This document shows positions 1 to 9,157 of a DNA stretch of 64,000 nucleotides, piece after piece. Positions within the stretch are counted from its first letter, which is position 1; the number at the start of each line of letters is the position of its first letter. Made by a program: the position numbers and the translations under genes. Below the pieces are notes generated by a model. The model saw only the letters and a program-made list of their open reading frames with translations, ran no database searches and was not told the origin of the DNA. The DNA lies in the NCBI GenBank assembly GCA_902801175.1, contig CADCHF010000008.1, positions 1-64,000 of the forward strand. Reading direction: 5' to 3'. The DNA comes from an uncultured Coriobacteriaceae bacterium (GTDB lineage Bacteria; Actinomycetota; Coriobacteriia; Coriobacteriales; Atopobiaceae).

Positions 1-156
1 ACACACCCCCCAGATGACTCCAAGCCCGCACACCCCAGGCTGCACACCCCCACAGCACATCTCCCACGCGATCGAAAGAGCCCGCCACCCCTCGCCCCTC
101 GTGTCCGCTCGCTGGCATATCATGGAGTGCGCACAACCACGACCAGAAGGACGCAC
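1..156. other. Non-coding start of window
   Basis: No gene is seen before the helicase start. The first bases read acacacccccc, which matches the end of the palindromic repeats described elsewhere in this window (their right ends read gacacacccc). A repeat copy may therefore lie just outside the left edge, but too little is visible to claim it. Confidence 0.4.
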
Positions 157-2754
157 ATGACCGACACCGCAGCAATGGCAGAGGCCTACGAGGATCCCTT
201 TGCCTACGCATCGCTCGCACTGCTGGCTCCCTACGCCGATGACGAGGACTTCCCGCTACCCGCAGACGAGGCGCTCGAACGCTATCTCGAGTGGTGCCTC
301 GCACGTGGTCTTGAGCTCTGGGATCACCAGGAGGATGCCCTCATGGACCTTGCGGTGGGAAACCACGTGGTGCTGGGCACCCCAACGGGCTCGGGAAAGA
401 GCATGGTGGCGCTGGGCATGTGCTTCATGGCGCTGGCCGCGGGCGAGCGCGCGTACTACACGGCGCCCATCAAAGCGCTGGTAAGCGAGAAGTTCTTTGA
501 GCTGGTGGACGTGCTGGGTCGCGAGAACGTGGGGATGATCACAGGCGACGTGGTCATCAATGGAGACGCGCCCGTCATCTGCTGCACGGCCGAGATCCTT
601 GCTGGTGACGCCCTGCGCTGGGGTGAGAAGGCGGGCATCGCTCGCGTTGCCATGGACGAGTTCCATTACTTTGCCGACCATGACCGCGGCTGGGCCTGGC
701 AGGTCCCTCTGCTCACGCTCCCCAACACGCAGTTCCTCCTCATGAGCGCCACGCTCGGTGACATGTCCCACATTAAGGACCTGCTTGAGCGACAGACCGA
801 CCGTGAGGTCGACCTTGTGCTCGACGCCCCTCGGCCAGTGCCCCTGACCTTTGAGTTTGTAGAGACAGCGCTCGAGGCCACTGTGGAGAAGGCCATCCGC
901 GAGGGTAAGGCCCCCATTTATGCGGTGCACTTCTCGCAGGACGCCGCCCTCAAGAGTGCTCAGTCGCTTGCGAGCTACGGCGTGAGCACGCGCGAGCAGC
1001 GCGACGCGATCAAAGAGGCCGTTAAGGGAACGCGTTTCACGACGCAGTTTGGCCGCGTCCTGCAGCGCCTGCTGCTTGCTGGCGTGGGCGTGCATCACGC
1101 GGGCATGCTCCCGCGCTACCGCCTGCTGGTGGAGAGGCTCGCCCAACAGGGACTGCTGCCGGTCATCTGCGGTACCGACACGCTGGGCGTGGGTATCAAC
1201 GTGCCCATTCACACGGTGCTGCTCACTGCCCTGGCAAAGTACGACGGTACCAAGAGCAGGCGCCTCAACGCGCGCGAGTTCCACCAGATTGCCGGGCGCG
1301 CGGGTCGCGCGGGCTTTGACACCGAGGGGCTGGTGCTTGCCCAGGCCACCGAGTACGACATTGAGAAGGCCCGTGCGCTGCTCAAGGCGGGCGACGACCC
1401 AAAGAAGGCCCGCAAGATTCATACCAAGCAGCCTCCCGCTGGCTTTGTGGGCTGGAACAGGCAGACCTTCGAGCGCCTCGTGGAGGCAAGTCCCGAACCG
1501 CTGCGGCCCAGACTGCGTATCACCAACTCCCTCGTGCTCTCCGAGGTGGTGCAGGGCGGTGATGCCCGTGCGCGCGTCGGTCAGCTCATCGAGGACTCCC
1601 TGCAGACCGACGAGCAAAAGCTTCGCCTGCACGCCCGTGCCGACGAGCTCTTTGCCACGCTCCTTGGTGCCGGTGTTGTGGTTGTGGAGACCGACGACGA
1701 GGGCAACGACAGCTACTTCACCACGGTTGACGTTCCCGAGGACTTTGCCCTCGACCAGCCGCTTTCGCCCTTTATGCTGGCTGCGCTCGAGCTTCTTGAT
1801 CCCGAGAGCCCCGACTATGCGCTTGACCTCATAAGCATGGTGGAGGCAACGCTCGAGAACCCGCGTCAGATCCTGATTGCGCAGGAGCGCCGAGCCAAGG
1901 ACGAGGCCATGGCTCAAATGAAGGCCGACGGCATCGACTACGACGAGCGCATAGACCGCCTCCAGGAGGTCACCTATCCCAAGCCTCTCGAGGATCTGCT
2001 GGAGACCGCCTTTGCACAATACTGCACCGAGGTCCCCTGGGCGGCCGACTACGAGCTGCGCCCCAAAAGCGTGTTGCGCGAGATGGTGGAGTCTGCCAGC
2101 GACTTTAAGGGCTACGTGCAAAGGTGCGGCATTGCGCGCGCCGAGGGCATCCTGCTGCGCTATCTGTCCGACGCGTACCGCTCGCTGGACCGCACGGTTC
2201 CCATCGACAAGCGTGACGAGCGCCTCGAAGACATTGTGAGCTGGCTTGGACTGGTGGTACGCACGGTCGACTCGAGCCTGGTGGACGAGTGGGCTGGCGT
2301 GGGGGAGCGCGACAGCGAGGGCGCCGAACTTGCGGCTCCGGGCACCGAGGCAGAGGTGGTACACGACCGCAGGGCACTCACCGTGCTGGTGCGCAACGCC
2401 CTCTTCCGCCGCGTGCGGCTTGCCGCAGAGGAGCGCGTGGACGAGCTGGGCGAGCTCGACGGTGACTGGGGCTGGCGTGCTCCGCGATGGCAGAAGGTGC
2501 TCGACGACTACTACAATGTCCACGACGAGGTGCTGCTCGACGGTGATGCCCGCTCCATGGACTACCTCGAGATTCGCGATGCTGACGAGCGCACCGATCA
2601 CGTGTGGCACGTGCGGCAGACCTTCCGCGACCCCGAGGGCGACCGAGACTTTGGCATTGCGGCCGATGTCGACCTCGACGAGACCCAGGAACTGGGCGAA
2701 GTGGTCTTCCGTGAGTATCGCGTGGGCTTTGCCGAGGAGCTGCTTGGGCTCTAA
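157..2754 (+). CDS. DEAD/DEAH-box (Ski2-like) RNA helicase with DUF3516-type C-terminus
   Basis: An 865-residue superfamily 2 helicase. Motif I GTPTGSGKS is at about residues 74-82, motif II DEFH at 167-170, motif III SAT at 197-199, a VGVHHAGMLP motif near 310, and motif VI HQIAGRAGRAG at 376-386. The part after about residue 410 contains KQPPAGFVGW and PEPLRPRLRI and resembles the DUF3516 region of actinobacterial helicases, by memory of the family. The start is the ATG at 157, with AGAAGGA about 8 bases upstream; an in-frame GTG at 127 lacks a good ribosome site. It probably unwinds structured RNA in the cytoplasm, but the substrate is unknown. It stands alone, with a palindromic hairpin behind it and a membrane protein next. 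Confidence 0.85.
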   Translation: MTDTAAMAEAYEDPFAYASLALLAPYADDEDFPLPADEALERYLEWCLARGLELWDHQEDALMDLAVGNHVVLGTPTGSGKSMVALGMCFMALAAGERAYYTAPIKALVSEKFFELVDVLGRENVGMITGDVVINGDAPVICCTAEILAGDALRWGEKAGIARVAMDEFHYFADHDRGWAWQVPLLTLPNTQFLLMSATLGDMSHIKDLLERQTDREVDLVLDAPRPVPLTFEFVETALEATVEKAIREGKAPIYAVHFSQDAALKSAQSLASYGVSTREQRDAIKEAVKGTRFTTQFGRVLQRLLLAGVGVHHAGMLPRYRLLVERLAQQGLLPVICGTDTLGVGINVPIHTVLLTALAKYDGTKSRRLNAREFHQIAGRAGRAGFDTEGLVLAQATEYDIEKARALLKAGDDPKKARKIHTKQPPAGFVGWNRQTFERLVEASPEPLRPRLRITNSLVLSEVVQGGDARARVGQLIEDSLQTDEQKLRLHARADELFATLLGAGVVVVETDDEGNDSYFTTVDVPEDFALDQPLSPFMLAALELLDPESPDYALDLISMVEATLENPRQILIAQERRAKDEAMAQMKADGIDYDERIDRLQEVTYPKPLEDLLETAFAQYCTEVPWAADYELRPKSVLREMVESASDFKGYVQRCGIARAEGILLRYLSDAYRSLDRTVPIDKRDERLEDIVSWLGLVVRTVDSSLVDEWAGVGERDSEGAELAAPGTEAEVVHDRRALTVLVRNALFRRVRLAAEERVDELGELDGDWGWRAPRWQKVLDDYYNVHDEVLLDGDARSMDYLEIRDADERTDHVWHVRQTFRDPEGDRDFGIAADVDLDETQELGEVVFREYRVGFAEELLGL

Positions 2755-2780
2755 GCCAACCTACATCCCTAGCGCAAGAA

Positions 2781-2832
2781 AACCGGTTCCCGCCCTTGCT
2801 GGCATATTTGCTAGCCTTTGAGGGGACCGGTT
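2781..2832. repeat. Inverted repeat / hairpin downstream of the helicase
   Basis: AACCGGTTCCC at 2781-2791 is matched by GGGGACCGGTT at 2822-2832. A shorter inner pair (gctggc / gctagc) lies around atattt, so the whole 52 bases can form one hairpin. There is no T-tract after either side, so it is not a classical terminator; a terminator without U-tract or an mRNA 3' end stabiliser is possible. Confidence 0.5.
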
Positions 2833-2897
2833 GTGACGCGCGTGTGTGCCATCTGGTACGCTTCACACAAGATTGCTTCGCGCGGGAGGGGGAAGAG

Positions 2898-3728
2898 ATG
2901 GACGAGCGCGAGAAGCCTAGCATCTCCAACGAGAATCCCATTGGCGGCGAGATGGGCCAGGCCCCGCTGGTCAATGCCGACATAGCGCAGGACTTTGCAA
3001 AGGCGGCCGGTTGGATGGTCAACCGCATCCGCACCGATCGCACGTCGTTTGTTGACACCTTCATCAAGAACCCGCTCAAGAAGTTCTACAAGTCCTACCA
3101 AGACGACCCATGGTTGCGGGCGGCCACCTCCACCAAGATGAGCGCGGTCATCAACCTGTTCTTCGTCTTTTATCAGGCGTACAACGCCTATCGCCGCTCC
3201 TCTCTGTGGTTTGCGGCGCTCTCGGTCTACTATGCCTGGCTCACCTTTATGCGCGTGAACATTGTCACCTACATGCAGACGTTGGCAGCCGATGGCCGCG
3301 AGGAGCTGCGGCGCTACAGGCAAACGGGCATCTACCTGCTGTTCTTGACGACAGTCGTCATGGTCTTGGGTGTGGTCTCAAACCGCTTGGGATATCGGCC
3401 GAGCTATGCCACGCACATGCTTGTTGTGGTTGCGCTCTTTGCTGTGTACAACGTGACCTTTGCCATCATCAACCTGCACAAATGGCGCAAGCTCGAGGAC
3501 CCGCTCATCAGCGCGAGCAAGGCGCTTTCGCTCTCGTGTGCATTGGTGTCGGTCTACTCGCTGCAGACCGCAGCCATCGGTCGCTTTGCGGCAACGAGCG
3601 ACGCCCGCGTCATCAACTTCTTTACCTACGCTACGCCCATCGCAATTTTCTTGGTGATCGCGTCCATCTCCCTATTCATCATCCTGCGCGTCAACTGGGT
3701 CCTCAAAGCCATCGGCAGCGACGACTAG
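2898..3728 (+). CDS. Integral membrane protein of unknown function
   Basis: A 276-residue protein that I do not recognise. The first 75 residues or so are hydrophilic (it begins MDEREKPSISNENPIGGEMG). About six hydrophobic segments follow, with the first near residues 81-98, the second near 102-120 and the last near the C-terminus (IAIFLVIASISLFIIL). The first and second pairs are joined by short basic loops. The start is the ATG at 2898, preceded by GGGAGGGGGA at 2884-2893; an upstream in-frame start at 2796 would add 34 residues overlapping a hairpin and is unlikely. It stands alone on the + strand, followed by a palindromic repeat. Topology suggests an inner membrane protein with a cytoplasmic N-terminus, but there is no basis for a function. 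Confidence 0.8.
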   Translation: MDEREKPSISNENPIGGEMGQAPLVNADIAQDFAKAAGWMVNRIRTDRTSFVDTFIKNPLKKFYKSYQDDPWLRAATSTKMSAVINLFFVFYQAYNAYRRSSLWFAALSVYYAWLTFMRVNIVTYMQTLAADGREELRRYRQTGIYLLFLTTVVMVLGVVSNRLGYRPSYATHMLVVVALFAVYNVTFAIINLHKWRKLEDPLISASKALSLSCALVSVYSLQTAAIGRFAATSDARVINFFTYATPIAIFLVIASISLFIILRVNWVLKAIGSDD

Positions 3729-3762
3729 CAGCTGTTCGGCAGAGCCAAGGCCATCAGGTTAG

Positions 3763-4029
3763 GGGTGTGTCAGGGGGACGTATAATTTGACACACTCGGA
3801 AACTCTTTCGTTCTGACATCGGCCGCTCTCGAAGGTCCATCTGTCCTGACGGGATGATTGAGTGTGTCAAAGCGTACGTCTGCCGTGTACGCCCTCTCGG
3901 GACGAGTGCACATGCGAGCGGGTGCGTCATGGGGACGTATAATTTGACACACTCGGGATTGAGTGGGTCAAATTATACGTCCCCATGACACACCCCCAGG
4001 AGAGCCACGTCCCTGCTGACACACATCCC
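3763..4029. repeat. Interspersed palindromic repeat (BIME-like), copy 1, double unit
   Basis: This element fills most of a 392-base gap. Unit 1 spans 3763-3881: a left arm containing GGGGACGTATAATTTGACAC, a spacer of about 65 bases with the shared core text tcggaaa..ggccgctctcgaagg, and a degraded right arm. Unit 2 spans 3921-3995: arms at 3921-3954 and 3961-3995 are nearly perfect reverse complements with only 6 bases between them. A decayed third half (cctgctgacacacatccc) ends near 4029. Each arm can also fold alone, GTGTGTCA pairing with TGACACAC. The same arms occur at 12450, 30105 and 46299. It is probably a REP-like element moved by a RAYT-type transposase not present in this window (inference). 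Confidence 0.85.
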
Positions 4030-4120
4030 TCAGTATCACAGGCGTGTAACCCTTTTTCTGACGCCAAACCAACTCGGTTACCATTGGGCGACATAAACAG
4101 AGTGAAAGGTAACGGTTGCC

Positions 4121-4918
4121 ATGCCTGTCGTTGACGTCCATGTACACATCTATCCAGAAAAGATCTCCGAGCGCGCAACGCAAAGCATCGGCCGCTTCTA
4201 CAACATCGAGATGGACGCACAGGATGGAACGGTGACGCGCCTTTACGAGATGATTGAGGGGTCGCCCATCACGCACTGCGTGGTCTGCTCCGTTGCCGTT
4301 AAGCCGGCCACAGTGTCGTCCATCAACGACTTTATTGCCCAAGAGGTTGCGGATCACAATAATCTTATGGGCTTCATGGCCATGCATCAGGACTTTGACG
4401 ACCCTGCAGCCGAGATCGAGCGCGCACAGAAGATGGGTCTTTGCGGTATCAAGCTGCATCCCGATACGCAGGCCGTCAACATGGACGACCCGCGCCTCAT
4501 GAAGGTATACGACATCGCTCGCGCCTGCCATCTCCCGCTCATAATCCATTGTGGTGACTACCGCTACGACTACTCGCATCCACGTCGCCTCAAGCGAATC
4601 CTTCACGAGTTTCCGGGCCTTGTGGTGGATGCCGCACACTTTGGCGGATGGTCCATCCAGGACTGGGCCCTGGAGTTTCTCGAGGACGAGGACTGCTTCC
4701 TCGACATGTCGAGCTCCATGCGTTTCTTGGGGCCAAGGCGCACGCGCGAGCTGGTATATGCCTATGGAACCGACCGAATCCTGTTTGGGTCCGACTTCCC
4801 CATGTGGAAGCCCGTGGACGAGTACGAGCAGTTCTCTTCGCTGGGCTTTAGCGACTCCGAGCTCGAGGACATGTGCTGGCACAACGCCGAGCGCTTCTTG
4901 GGTCGGACCATCTCCTAA
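4121..4918 (+). CDS. Amidohydrolase family 2 (TIM-barrel metal-dependent hydrolase)
   Basis: A 265-residue TIM-barrel hydrolase of the amidohydrolase-2 family, which includes ACMSD-like decarboxylases. Visible metal and active-site candidates are H7-x-H9 in VDVHVH, H113 in GIKLHPD, H143 in IIHCGD, H173 in DAAHFGG and D225 in LFGSDFP, in the order expected for the family. The length is typical. The start is the ATG at 4121, with AAAGG about 10 bases upstream. It is a single gene between the repeat and the priA cluster. The substrate cannot be read from sequence. The family contains decarboxylases and hydrolases, so any specific enzyme name would be a guess. Confidence 0.85.
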   Translation: MPVVDVHVHIYPEKISERATQSIGRFYNIEMDAQDGTVTRLYEMIEGSPITHCVVCSVAVKPATVSSINDFIAQEVADHNNLMGFMAMHQDFDDPAAEIERAQKMGLCGIKLHPDTQAVNMDDPRLMKVYDIARACHLPLIIHCGDYRYDYSHPRRLKRILHEFPGLVVDAAHFGGWSIQDWALEFLEDEDCFLDMSSSMRFLGPRRTRELVYAYGTDRILFGSDFPMWKPVDEYEQFSSLGFSDSELEDMCWHNAERFLGRTIS

Positions 4919-5216
4919 TGGCAAAAGCTCCAAAGCCAGAGAAAGTGGATGTGTCCCAGTCTCTCTTGAATCTTGCGAGGCGAAGGCGCCTTGCCTGTTC
5001 ATCAGCCCTCCGACAATCTATTCGATGCGTGCTGGGCCAAATCTGTTGTTGACTGGCTCACCAGCACGGTAGATGGCTTCGGTTCGGAGCAGGCCTGGCC
5101 CGGTCTGCTCCGAACCGAAGCCTATACAGGTGAGACCATCCTCAACCGTCCAGGCCCAATGCCTTCCCACATCGGGTAGAATCGTCTCCTATCCACTGGA
5201 CGCGGGAGGAGGGCCC
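4919..5216 (+). promoter_or_regulatory. Leader region of priA with possible promoter and palindromes
   Basis: There is no gene in this 298-base gap. A weak promoter-like pair, TTGACT (5049-5054) and TAGATG (5070-5075), has a short 15-base spacer. It is directly followed by the perfect inverted repeat at 5075-5122. A smaller palindrome, AAGGCGCCTT, sits near 4987. The ribosome site GGGAGGAGGG is at 5203-5212. Placing the promoter here is an inference. Confidence 0.35.
5075..5122. repeat. Perfect 18-bp inverted repeat upstream of priA
   Basis: GGCTTCGGTTCGGAGCAG at 5075-5092 is exactly complementary to CTGCTCCGAACCGAAGCC at 5105-5122, with a 12-base loop (gcctggcccggt). No T-run follows, so it is not a standard terminator. 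It could be a cruciform or operator site, an RNA leader hairpin, or the mark of a small mobile sequence. Confidence 0.75.
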
Positions 5217-7520
5217 ATGAGCTACGCGCACGTTGTGCTTGACATTTCCACTCGCGCACTGGCCGGGGCCTACGACTATTCAATACCTGAGGAACTCGCC
5301 GACGCGGTGCAGGTGGGCACCACGGTGCTGGTCAACTTCTCGCGGCGACCATCCGTTGGCTATGTGGTGGCCGTCTTGAGCCGCCCGGCAAATGCGGTGA
5401 GCCTCGACAAGATTCATCCGGTGCTCCAGGTGCTTGCTCCCTCGGCGTTTGACATGGGGGCCGCTCGCGTTGCGTCGTGGATGTCGCGCGAATACGCCTG
5501 CCCGCCCTGCGAGGCGCTCAGGCCGTTTCTTGCGCCTGGGCAGCTGGTTAAGATGCGCCGAAGGGACGAGGACTCAGAGTGGGAGCTCCTGTGCGAGCGC
5601 TCCGGTCCCGTCGATGCGCGCTGGGTGAGTCTTGTACCGCAGGATGAGCCGTATGAGCCTCGCAAGAACGCCAGCAGGCAACGCAGCGTGCTCGACGCGC
5701 TCAAGGCTGGTCCCGTGCGCATGGCCGAGCTCACGGCCACAATTCCCGGGGCTGCGCAGGCGGTAGGCGCGCTCGAGCGCAAGGGGGCCGTTGCCATTGA
5801 GACGCGCCGCCGAGTCCGCGGGTCCGACGAGACCTCGCTCTCGTCGGCGCAGGCTCCGCGTCCCGAGCATTTGACTCAGGGCCAGCTCGACGCGCTCAGG
5901 GCAATCGAGGAGGCTCGCGTTGCCGCACGGGGCGACGTGGTCCTGGTCGACGGCGTAACGGGCTCGGGCAAGACCGAGGTATACCTCGCGGCCATCGAGG
6001 CGGCTCGCAGGGACGGGAAGGGCGCGCTCGTGCTCGTCCCCGAGATCTCGCTTACCGCGCAAACGGTCGGACGCTTTCGCTCGCGCTTTGGCGACGACGT
6101 GGCCGTCATGCACTCGCGTCTCTCCGCGGGGGAGCGCTACGACCAGTGGGACCTCGTGAGGCAGGGTCTGGCGCACGTGGTGGTCGGTGCGCGCTCGGCG
6201 CTGTTTGCCCCGCTATATAACGTGGGGCTCATCATCATAGACGAGGAGCACGAGGGCTCCTACAAGCAGGGGTCGGCCCCACGCTACCATGCCCGCGAGC
6301 TTGCGGCGCGCCTTGCGCGCGAGCGCGGATGCGCGTTGGTGCTGGGCTCGGCAACCCCTTCGGTCGAGAGCCTGTACCGCTGCAAGCAGGGTGAATGGGA
6401 GGGCGTGCGCTGGACGCGCGTCGCCATGCTCGAGCGTCCTGGCGGGGCTACCTTGCCTACGGTCACCGTGGTGGACATGACCCAGCAGCCCTCCAGCAGC
6501 AAGCGCTCGGTCCTCTCGGGCGAGCTGGTCAAGGCGCTCGAGGAGGTGCTGGAGCGCCGCGAGAAGGCGGTGATGCTCCTCAACAGGCGTGGCTTTGCGA
6601 CCTTCATGATGTGCAGCGACTGCGGGTGCGTGCCAGAGTGCCCGCACTGCTCCACGGCGCTCACCTATCACGAGCGCACGCACAAGCTGGTCTGCCATAC
6701 CTGTGGGCTCTCGTGGTCAACGGCGGCCTTTCCCGATCCTGCCGCGGTTTGCCCAAGCTGCGGCAGCCGTTATATGGGTGCCTATGGCGTGGGGACGCAG
6801 CGTGTCGAGGACGAGCTTGCCATGCTCGTTGGAGACCGCGCAGAGGTCATTCGCATGGATGCCGACACCACCGCAGAAAAGGGAGGCCATCAGCGTCTGC
6901 TCGAGCGCTTTGACGCGGCCGAGTGCGCGATCCTCGTGGGTACCCAGATGATTGCCAAGGGGCTCGACTTCCCAGAGGTGACGCTCGTTGGGGTCATCAA
7001 CGCCGACACCACGCTCAAGATGCCCGACTTCCGCGCGGGGGAGCGCACCTACGACCTGCTAGAGCAGGTGGCAGGGCGAGCCGGCCGCGGTGAGCGTCCG
7101 GGCAGGGTCATCGTACAGACCTACTGGGCGTCCCATCCCGCCATTCAGGCCGTTGCCCGCCATCGCCGGGACACCTTCCTTGCCGCGGAGCTCGAAGAGC
7201 GAGCCGAGGCGGCATACCCACCCTACACGCGCGTCGCAAACGTCGTGGCATCGGGGCTCGACGAACGTGCCGTGTGCCTTGCGCTAGACGACCTTGCCCT
7301 AGCTCTCAGGCAGCGGCTCAAGGGAGCCGACGGCTGGGAGGTCCTGGGGCCGTCGGAGTGCCTCAAGGGCCGTGTAAAGGACCGCGTGCGTCGCCACATT
7401 GTGGTGAAGGCGCCGGCGGGAGCCAACATGGGAGAGCTGCTAGGCGTCGAGGCCAGGGCGCTGGGGCATCGTCCGGGAGTGTCGATTGCCGTGGACGTCG
7501 ACTGCTACGACATGATGTAG
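5217..7520 (+). CDS. priA: Primosomal protein N' (replication restart helicase PriA)
   Basis: A 767-residue 3'-to-5' DNA helicase that reloads the replisome at stalled forks. The N-terminal DNA-binding part starts MSYAHVVLDISTRALAGAYD. Walker A GVTGSGKTE is near residue 245, DEEHEGSYKQ near 341 and SATPS near 380. The zinc-binding cysteines CSDCGC, CPHC, CHTCG and CPSCG lie at about residues 466-518 inside the helicase core, as in PriA. The C-terminal motif AGRAGRG is present. The start is the ATG at 5217 with a strong GGGAGGAGGG site; a longer reading frame from 5073 would begin inside the palindrome and is rejected. It heads a priA-def-fmt-rsmB cluster, a common bacterial arrangement. Confidence 0.97.
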   Translation: MSYAHVVLDISTRALAGAYDYSIPEELADAVQVGTTVLVNFSRRPSVGYVVAVLSRPANAVSLDKIHPVLQVLAPSAFDMGAARVASWMSREYACPPCEALRPFLAPGQLVKMRRRDEDSEWELLCERSGPVDARWVSLVPQDEPYEPRKNASRQRSVLDALKAGPVRMAELTATIPGAAQAVGALERKGAVAIETRRRVRGSDETSLSSAQAPRPEHLTQGQLDALRAIEEARVAARGDVVLVDGVTGSGKTEVYLAAIEAARRDGKGALVLVPEISLTAQTVGRFRSRFGDDVAVMHSRLSAGERYDQWDLVRQGLAHVVVGARSALFAPLYNVGLIIIDEEHEGSYKQGSAPRYHARELAARLARERGCALVLGSATPSVESLYRCKQGEWEGVRWTRVAMLERPGGATLPTVTVVDMTQQPSSSKRSVLSGELVKALEEVLERREKAVMLLNRRGFATFMMCSDCGCVPECPHCSTALTYHERTHKLVCHTCGLSWSTAAFPDPAAVCPSCGSRYMGAYGVGTQRVEDELAMLVGDRAEVIRMDADTTAEKGGHQRLLERFDAAECAILVGTQMIAKGLDFPEVTLVGVINADTTLKMPDFRAGERTYDLLEQVAGRAGRGERPGRVIVQTYWASHPAIQAVARHRRDTFLAAELEERAEAAYPPYTRVANVVASGLDERAVCLALDDLALALRQRLKGADGWEVLGPSECLKGRVKDRVRRHIVVKAPAGANMGELLGVEARALGHRPGVSIAVDVDCYDMM

Positions 7521-7635
7521 GGCTGCGCGGCTCTCATGGGGCATGTTTGTGCAGCGGTTTTTGTGCAGCGCATGAGTAGCGGAGCCTTTGGGTAGTAACA
7601 TCTCTTACGCATACCAAGACACAAGGAGTTATCTC

Positions 7636-8181
7636 ATGGCAGACCAGTTTGACGATATCGTTGTGGCACCTGACAAGCGCCTCAAGACCGAGTGCGCTCC
7701 CATCGAAGAGATTACGCCCGAGATTCGCGGGCTTGCCAAGCGCATGCTCGACGACATGTACGCCACCGAGGGCTGTGGCCTGGCCGCCCCCCAGGTGGGC
7801 GAGCTCGTGCAGATGGTGGTCATCGACGTTGACTACACCGAGCGCAAGCGCAACCCCTACGTGCTCATCAACCCCGAGATCGTGGTTGCCGACGGCGAGG
7901 AGCGCGAGTTTCCCGAGGGATGCCTGTCGTTCCCGGGCATCACGGTGCGCGTGACCAGGCCGAGCCACGTTGTGGTACGTGCCCGCAACCTCGACGGCGA
8001 CCTCATGCAGTACGAGGCCAAGGACAACCTCATGGCCGTGTGCCTGCAGCACGAGATTGACCACCTCCACGGCGTGACGATGCTCGACCATCTGCGTCCG
8101 CTCAAGCGCGCCGCAAAGATGCACGAGCTCGAGGAGGCCCTCGCGGCAGGGGCACGCCCCGGCGACACGAGCGTTGCGTAG
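7636..8181 (+). CDS. def: Peptide deformylase
   Basis: A 181-residue metalloenzyme that removes the N-formyl group from new proteins. All three family motifs are present: GCGLAAPQVG, EGCLSFPG (metal-binding Cys) and QHEIDHLHG (the HEXXH with two metal histidines and catalytic Glu). The start is the ATG at 7636, with AAGGAG 7 bases upstream (7623-7628). The 115 bases between priA and def contain a tandem TTTGTGCAGCG repeat near 7550 and may carry a separate promoter. Its partner fmt follows directly, so formylation and deformylation are encoded together. Confidence 0.97.
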   Translation: MADQFDDIVVAPDKRLKTECAPIEEITPEIRGLAKRMLDDMYATEGCGLAAPQVGELVQMVVIDVDYTERKRNPYVLINPEIVVADGEEREFPEGCLSFPGITVRVTRPSHVVVRARNLDGDLMQYEAKDNLMAVCLQHEIDHLHGVTMLDHLRPLKRAAKMHELEEALAAGARPGDTSVA

Positions 8182-8237
8182 CGCCTCAAAGCTTGCCTTT
8201 GGCATATCTCGCACATCACTTGCACAAGGAGGCTCGC

Positions 8238-9152
8238 ATGCGAGTTGTCTTCATGGGCACGCCCGACTTTGCCGTGCCCTCGCTTAGGCTTTTGGCCGAA
8301 AAGCACGAGGTCGTGCTGGCGCTCACTCGTCCCGACGCCGTGAGGGGGCGCGGGCGCAAGCTCGTGGCCTCACCGGTCAAGCAGGCGGCCCAGGAGCTCG
8401 GGATCGATGTGATCGAGACCACCAAGATCACCGACGAGGTCTTTGACGCCCTCAGGCAGGCGGCTCCGGACGTCATTGCCGTGGTTGCCTATGGCTGCCT
8501 GCTGCCCCAGCGCGTGCTTGACCTTGCTCCTTATGGCTGCATCAACGTGCACGGGTCGCTTCTGCCCAAGTGGCGCGGCGCGGCTCCCATCCAGCGCGCG
8601 GTCTTTGAGGGCGACGAGCGCGTGGGAATCTCGATCATGCGCCTGGTCATGGCGATGGACGCCGGCCCGTACTGCCGGCAGGCGTCGGTCGAGCTTGGTG
8701 ACAAGGACTGCGCAACAGTAATGGCGGAGCTCTCAAAGATTGGCGCCCACGAGCTGCTTGCGGCATTTGAGCAGCTTGAGGACGGGACGGTGACCTGGAC
8801 CGAGCAGGACGAGGGACAGGTCACGTTTGCCGCAAAGATCGAGAAGGCCGAGATGCTGCTCGATCCTGCGTGCGACGCGCTTGCCAACGTGCGGCGCGTG
8901 AGGGCCGCGACCGACGCCGCGCCCGCTCGCCTTATGGTGGCCGACAAGGGCGTGAGGGCCATGGCGGCGCATGTTGCAAGCAGCGGCCTTGGCTCTGGTG
9001 AGGTGCAGGCGCGCAAGGGACATGTGGTTCTTGGTTGCGCCGACGGATGCCTCGAGCTCGACGTGGTCAAACCCGACGGCAAACGCGAGATGCCCGCCTC
9101 TGCCTGGGCCTCTGGCCTTAGGGGCGACTCGATTCGCTGGGAGAGGGCCTAA
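8238..9152 (+). CDS. fmt: Methionyl-tRNA formyltransferase
   Basis: A 304-residue enzyme that formylates initiator Met-tRNA. It starts MRVVFMGTPDFAVPSLR. The active-site segment INVHGSLLPKWRGAAPIQ supplies the family Asn and His, and MAMDAGP matches the conserved Asp region. The C-terminal domain after about residue 200 has the usual weakly conserved tRNA-binding fold. The start is the ATG at 8238 behind an AAGGAGG site (8226-8232). It lies 56 bases after def and 5 bases before rsmB, so it is probably co-transcribed with both. Confidence 0.97.
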   Translation: MRVVFMGTPDFAVPSLRLLAEKHEVVLALTRPDAVRGRGRKLVASPVKQAAQELGIDVIETTKITDEVFDALRQAAPDVIAVVAYGCLLPQRVLDLAPYGCINVHGSLLPKWRGAAPIQRAVFEGDERVGISIMRLVMAMDAGPYCRQASVELGDKDCATVMAELSKIGAHELLAAFEQLEDGTVTWTEQDEGQVTFAAKIEKAEMLLDPACDALANVRRVRAATDAAPARLMVADKGVRAMAAHVASSGLGSGEVQARKGHVVLGCADGCLELDVVKPDGKREMPASAWASGLRGDSIRWERA

Positions 9153-9157
9153 ACGTC

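Noticed and set aside
256-2610. 784-residue open frame on the minus strand opposite the helicase
   Set aside because: Long antisense frames are common opposite high-GC genes. It has no recognisable motif, no ribosome site, and the opposite frame has complete helicase motifs. The same applies to the 573-residue frame opposite fakA, 872 opposite ileS, 807 opposite leuS and 839 opposite infB.
3776-3797. TATAAT and TTGACA texts inside the repeat arms as promoters
   Set aside because: The order is reversed: TATAAT comes before TTGACA on the same strand and no -10 lies 16-18 bases after the TTGACA. They are parts of the hairpin arms.
7545-7575. Tandem TTTGTGCAGCG as an operator before def
   Set aside because: Only two short direct copies occur, with no dyad symmetry and no second example in the window; it could be chance.
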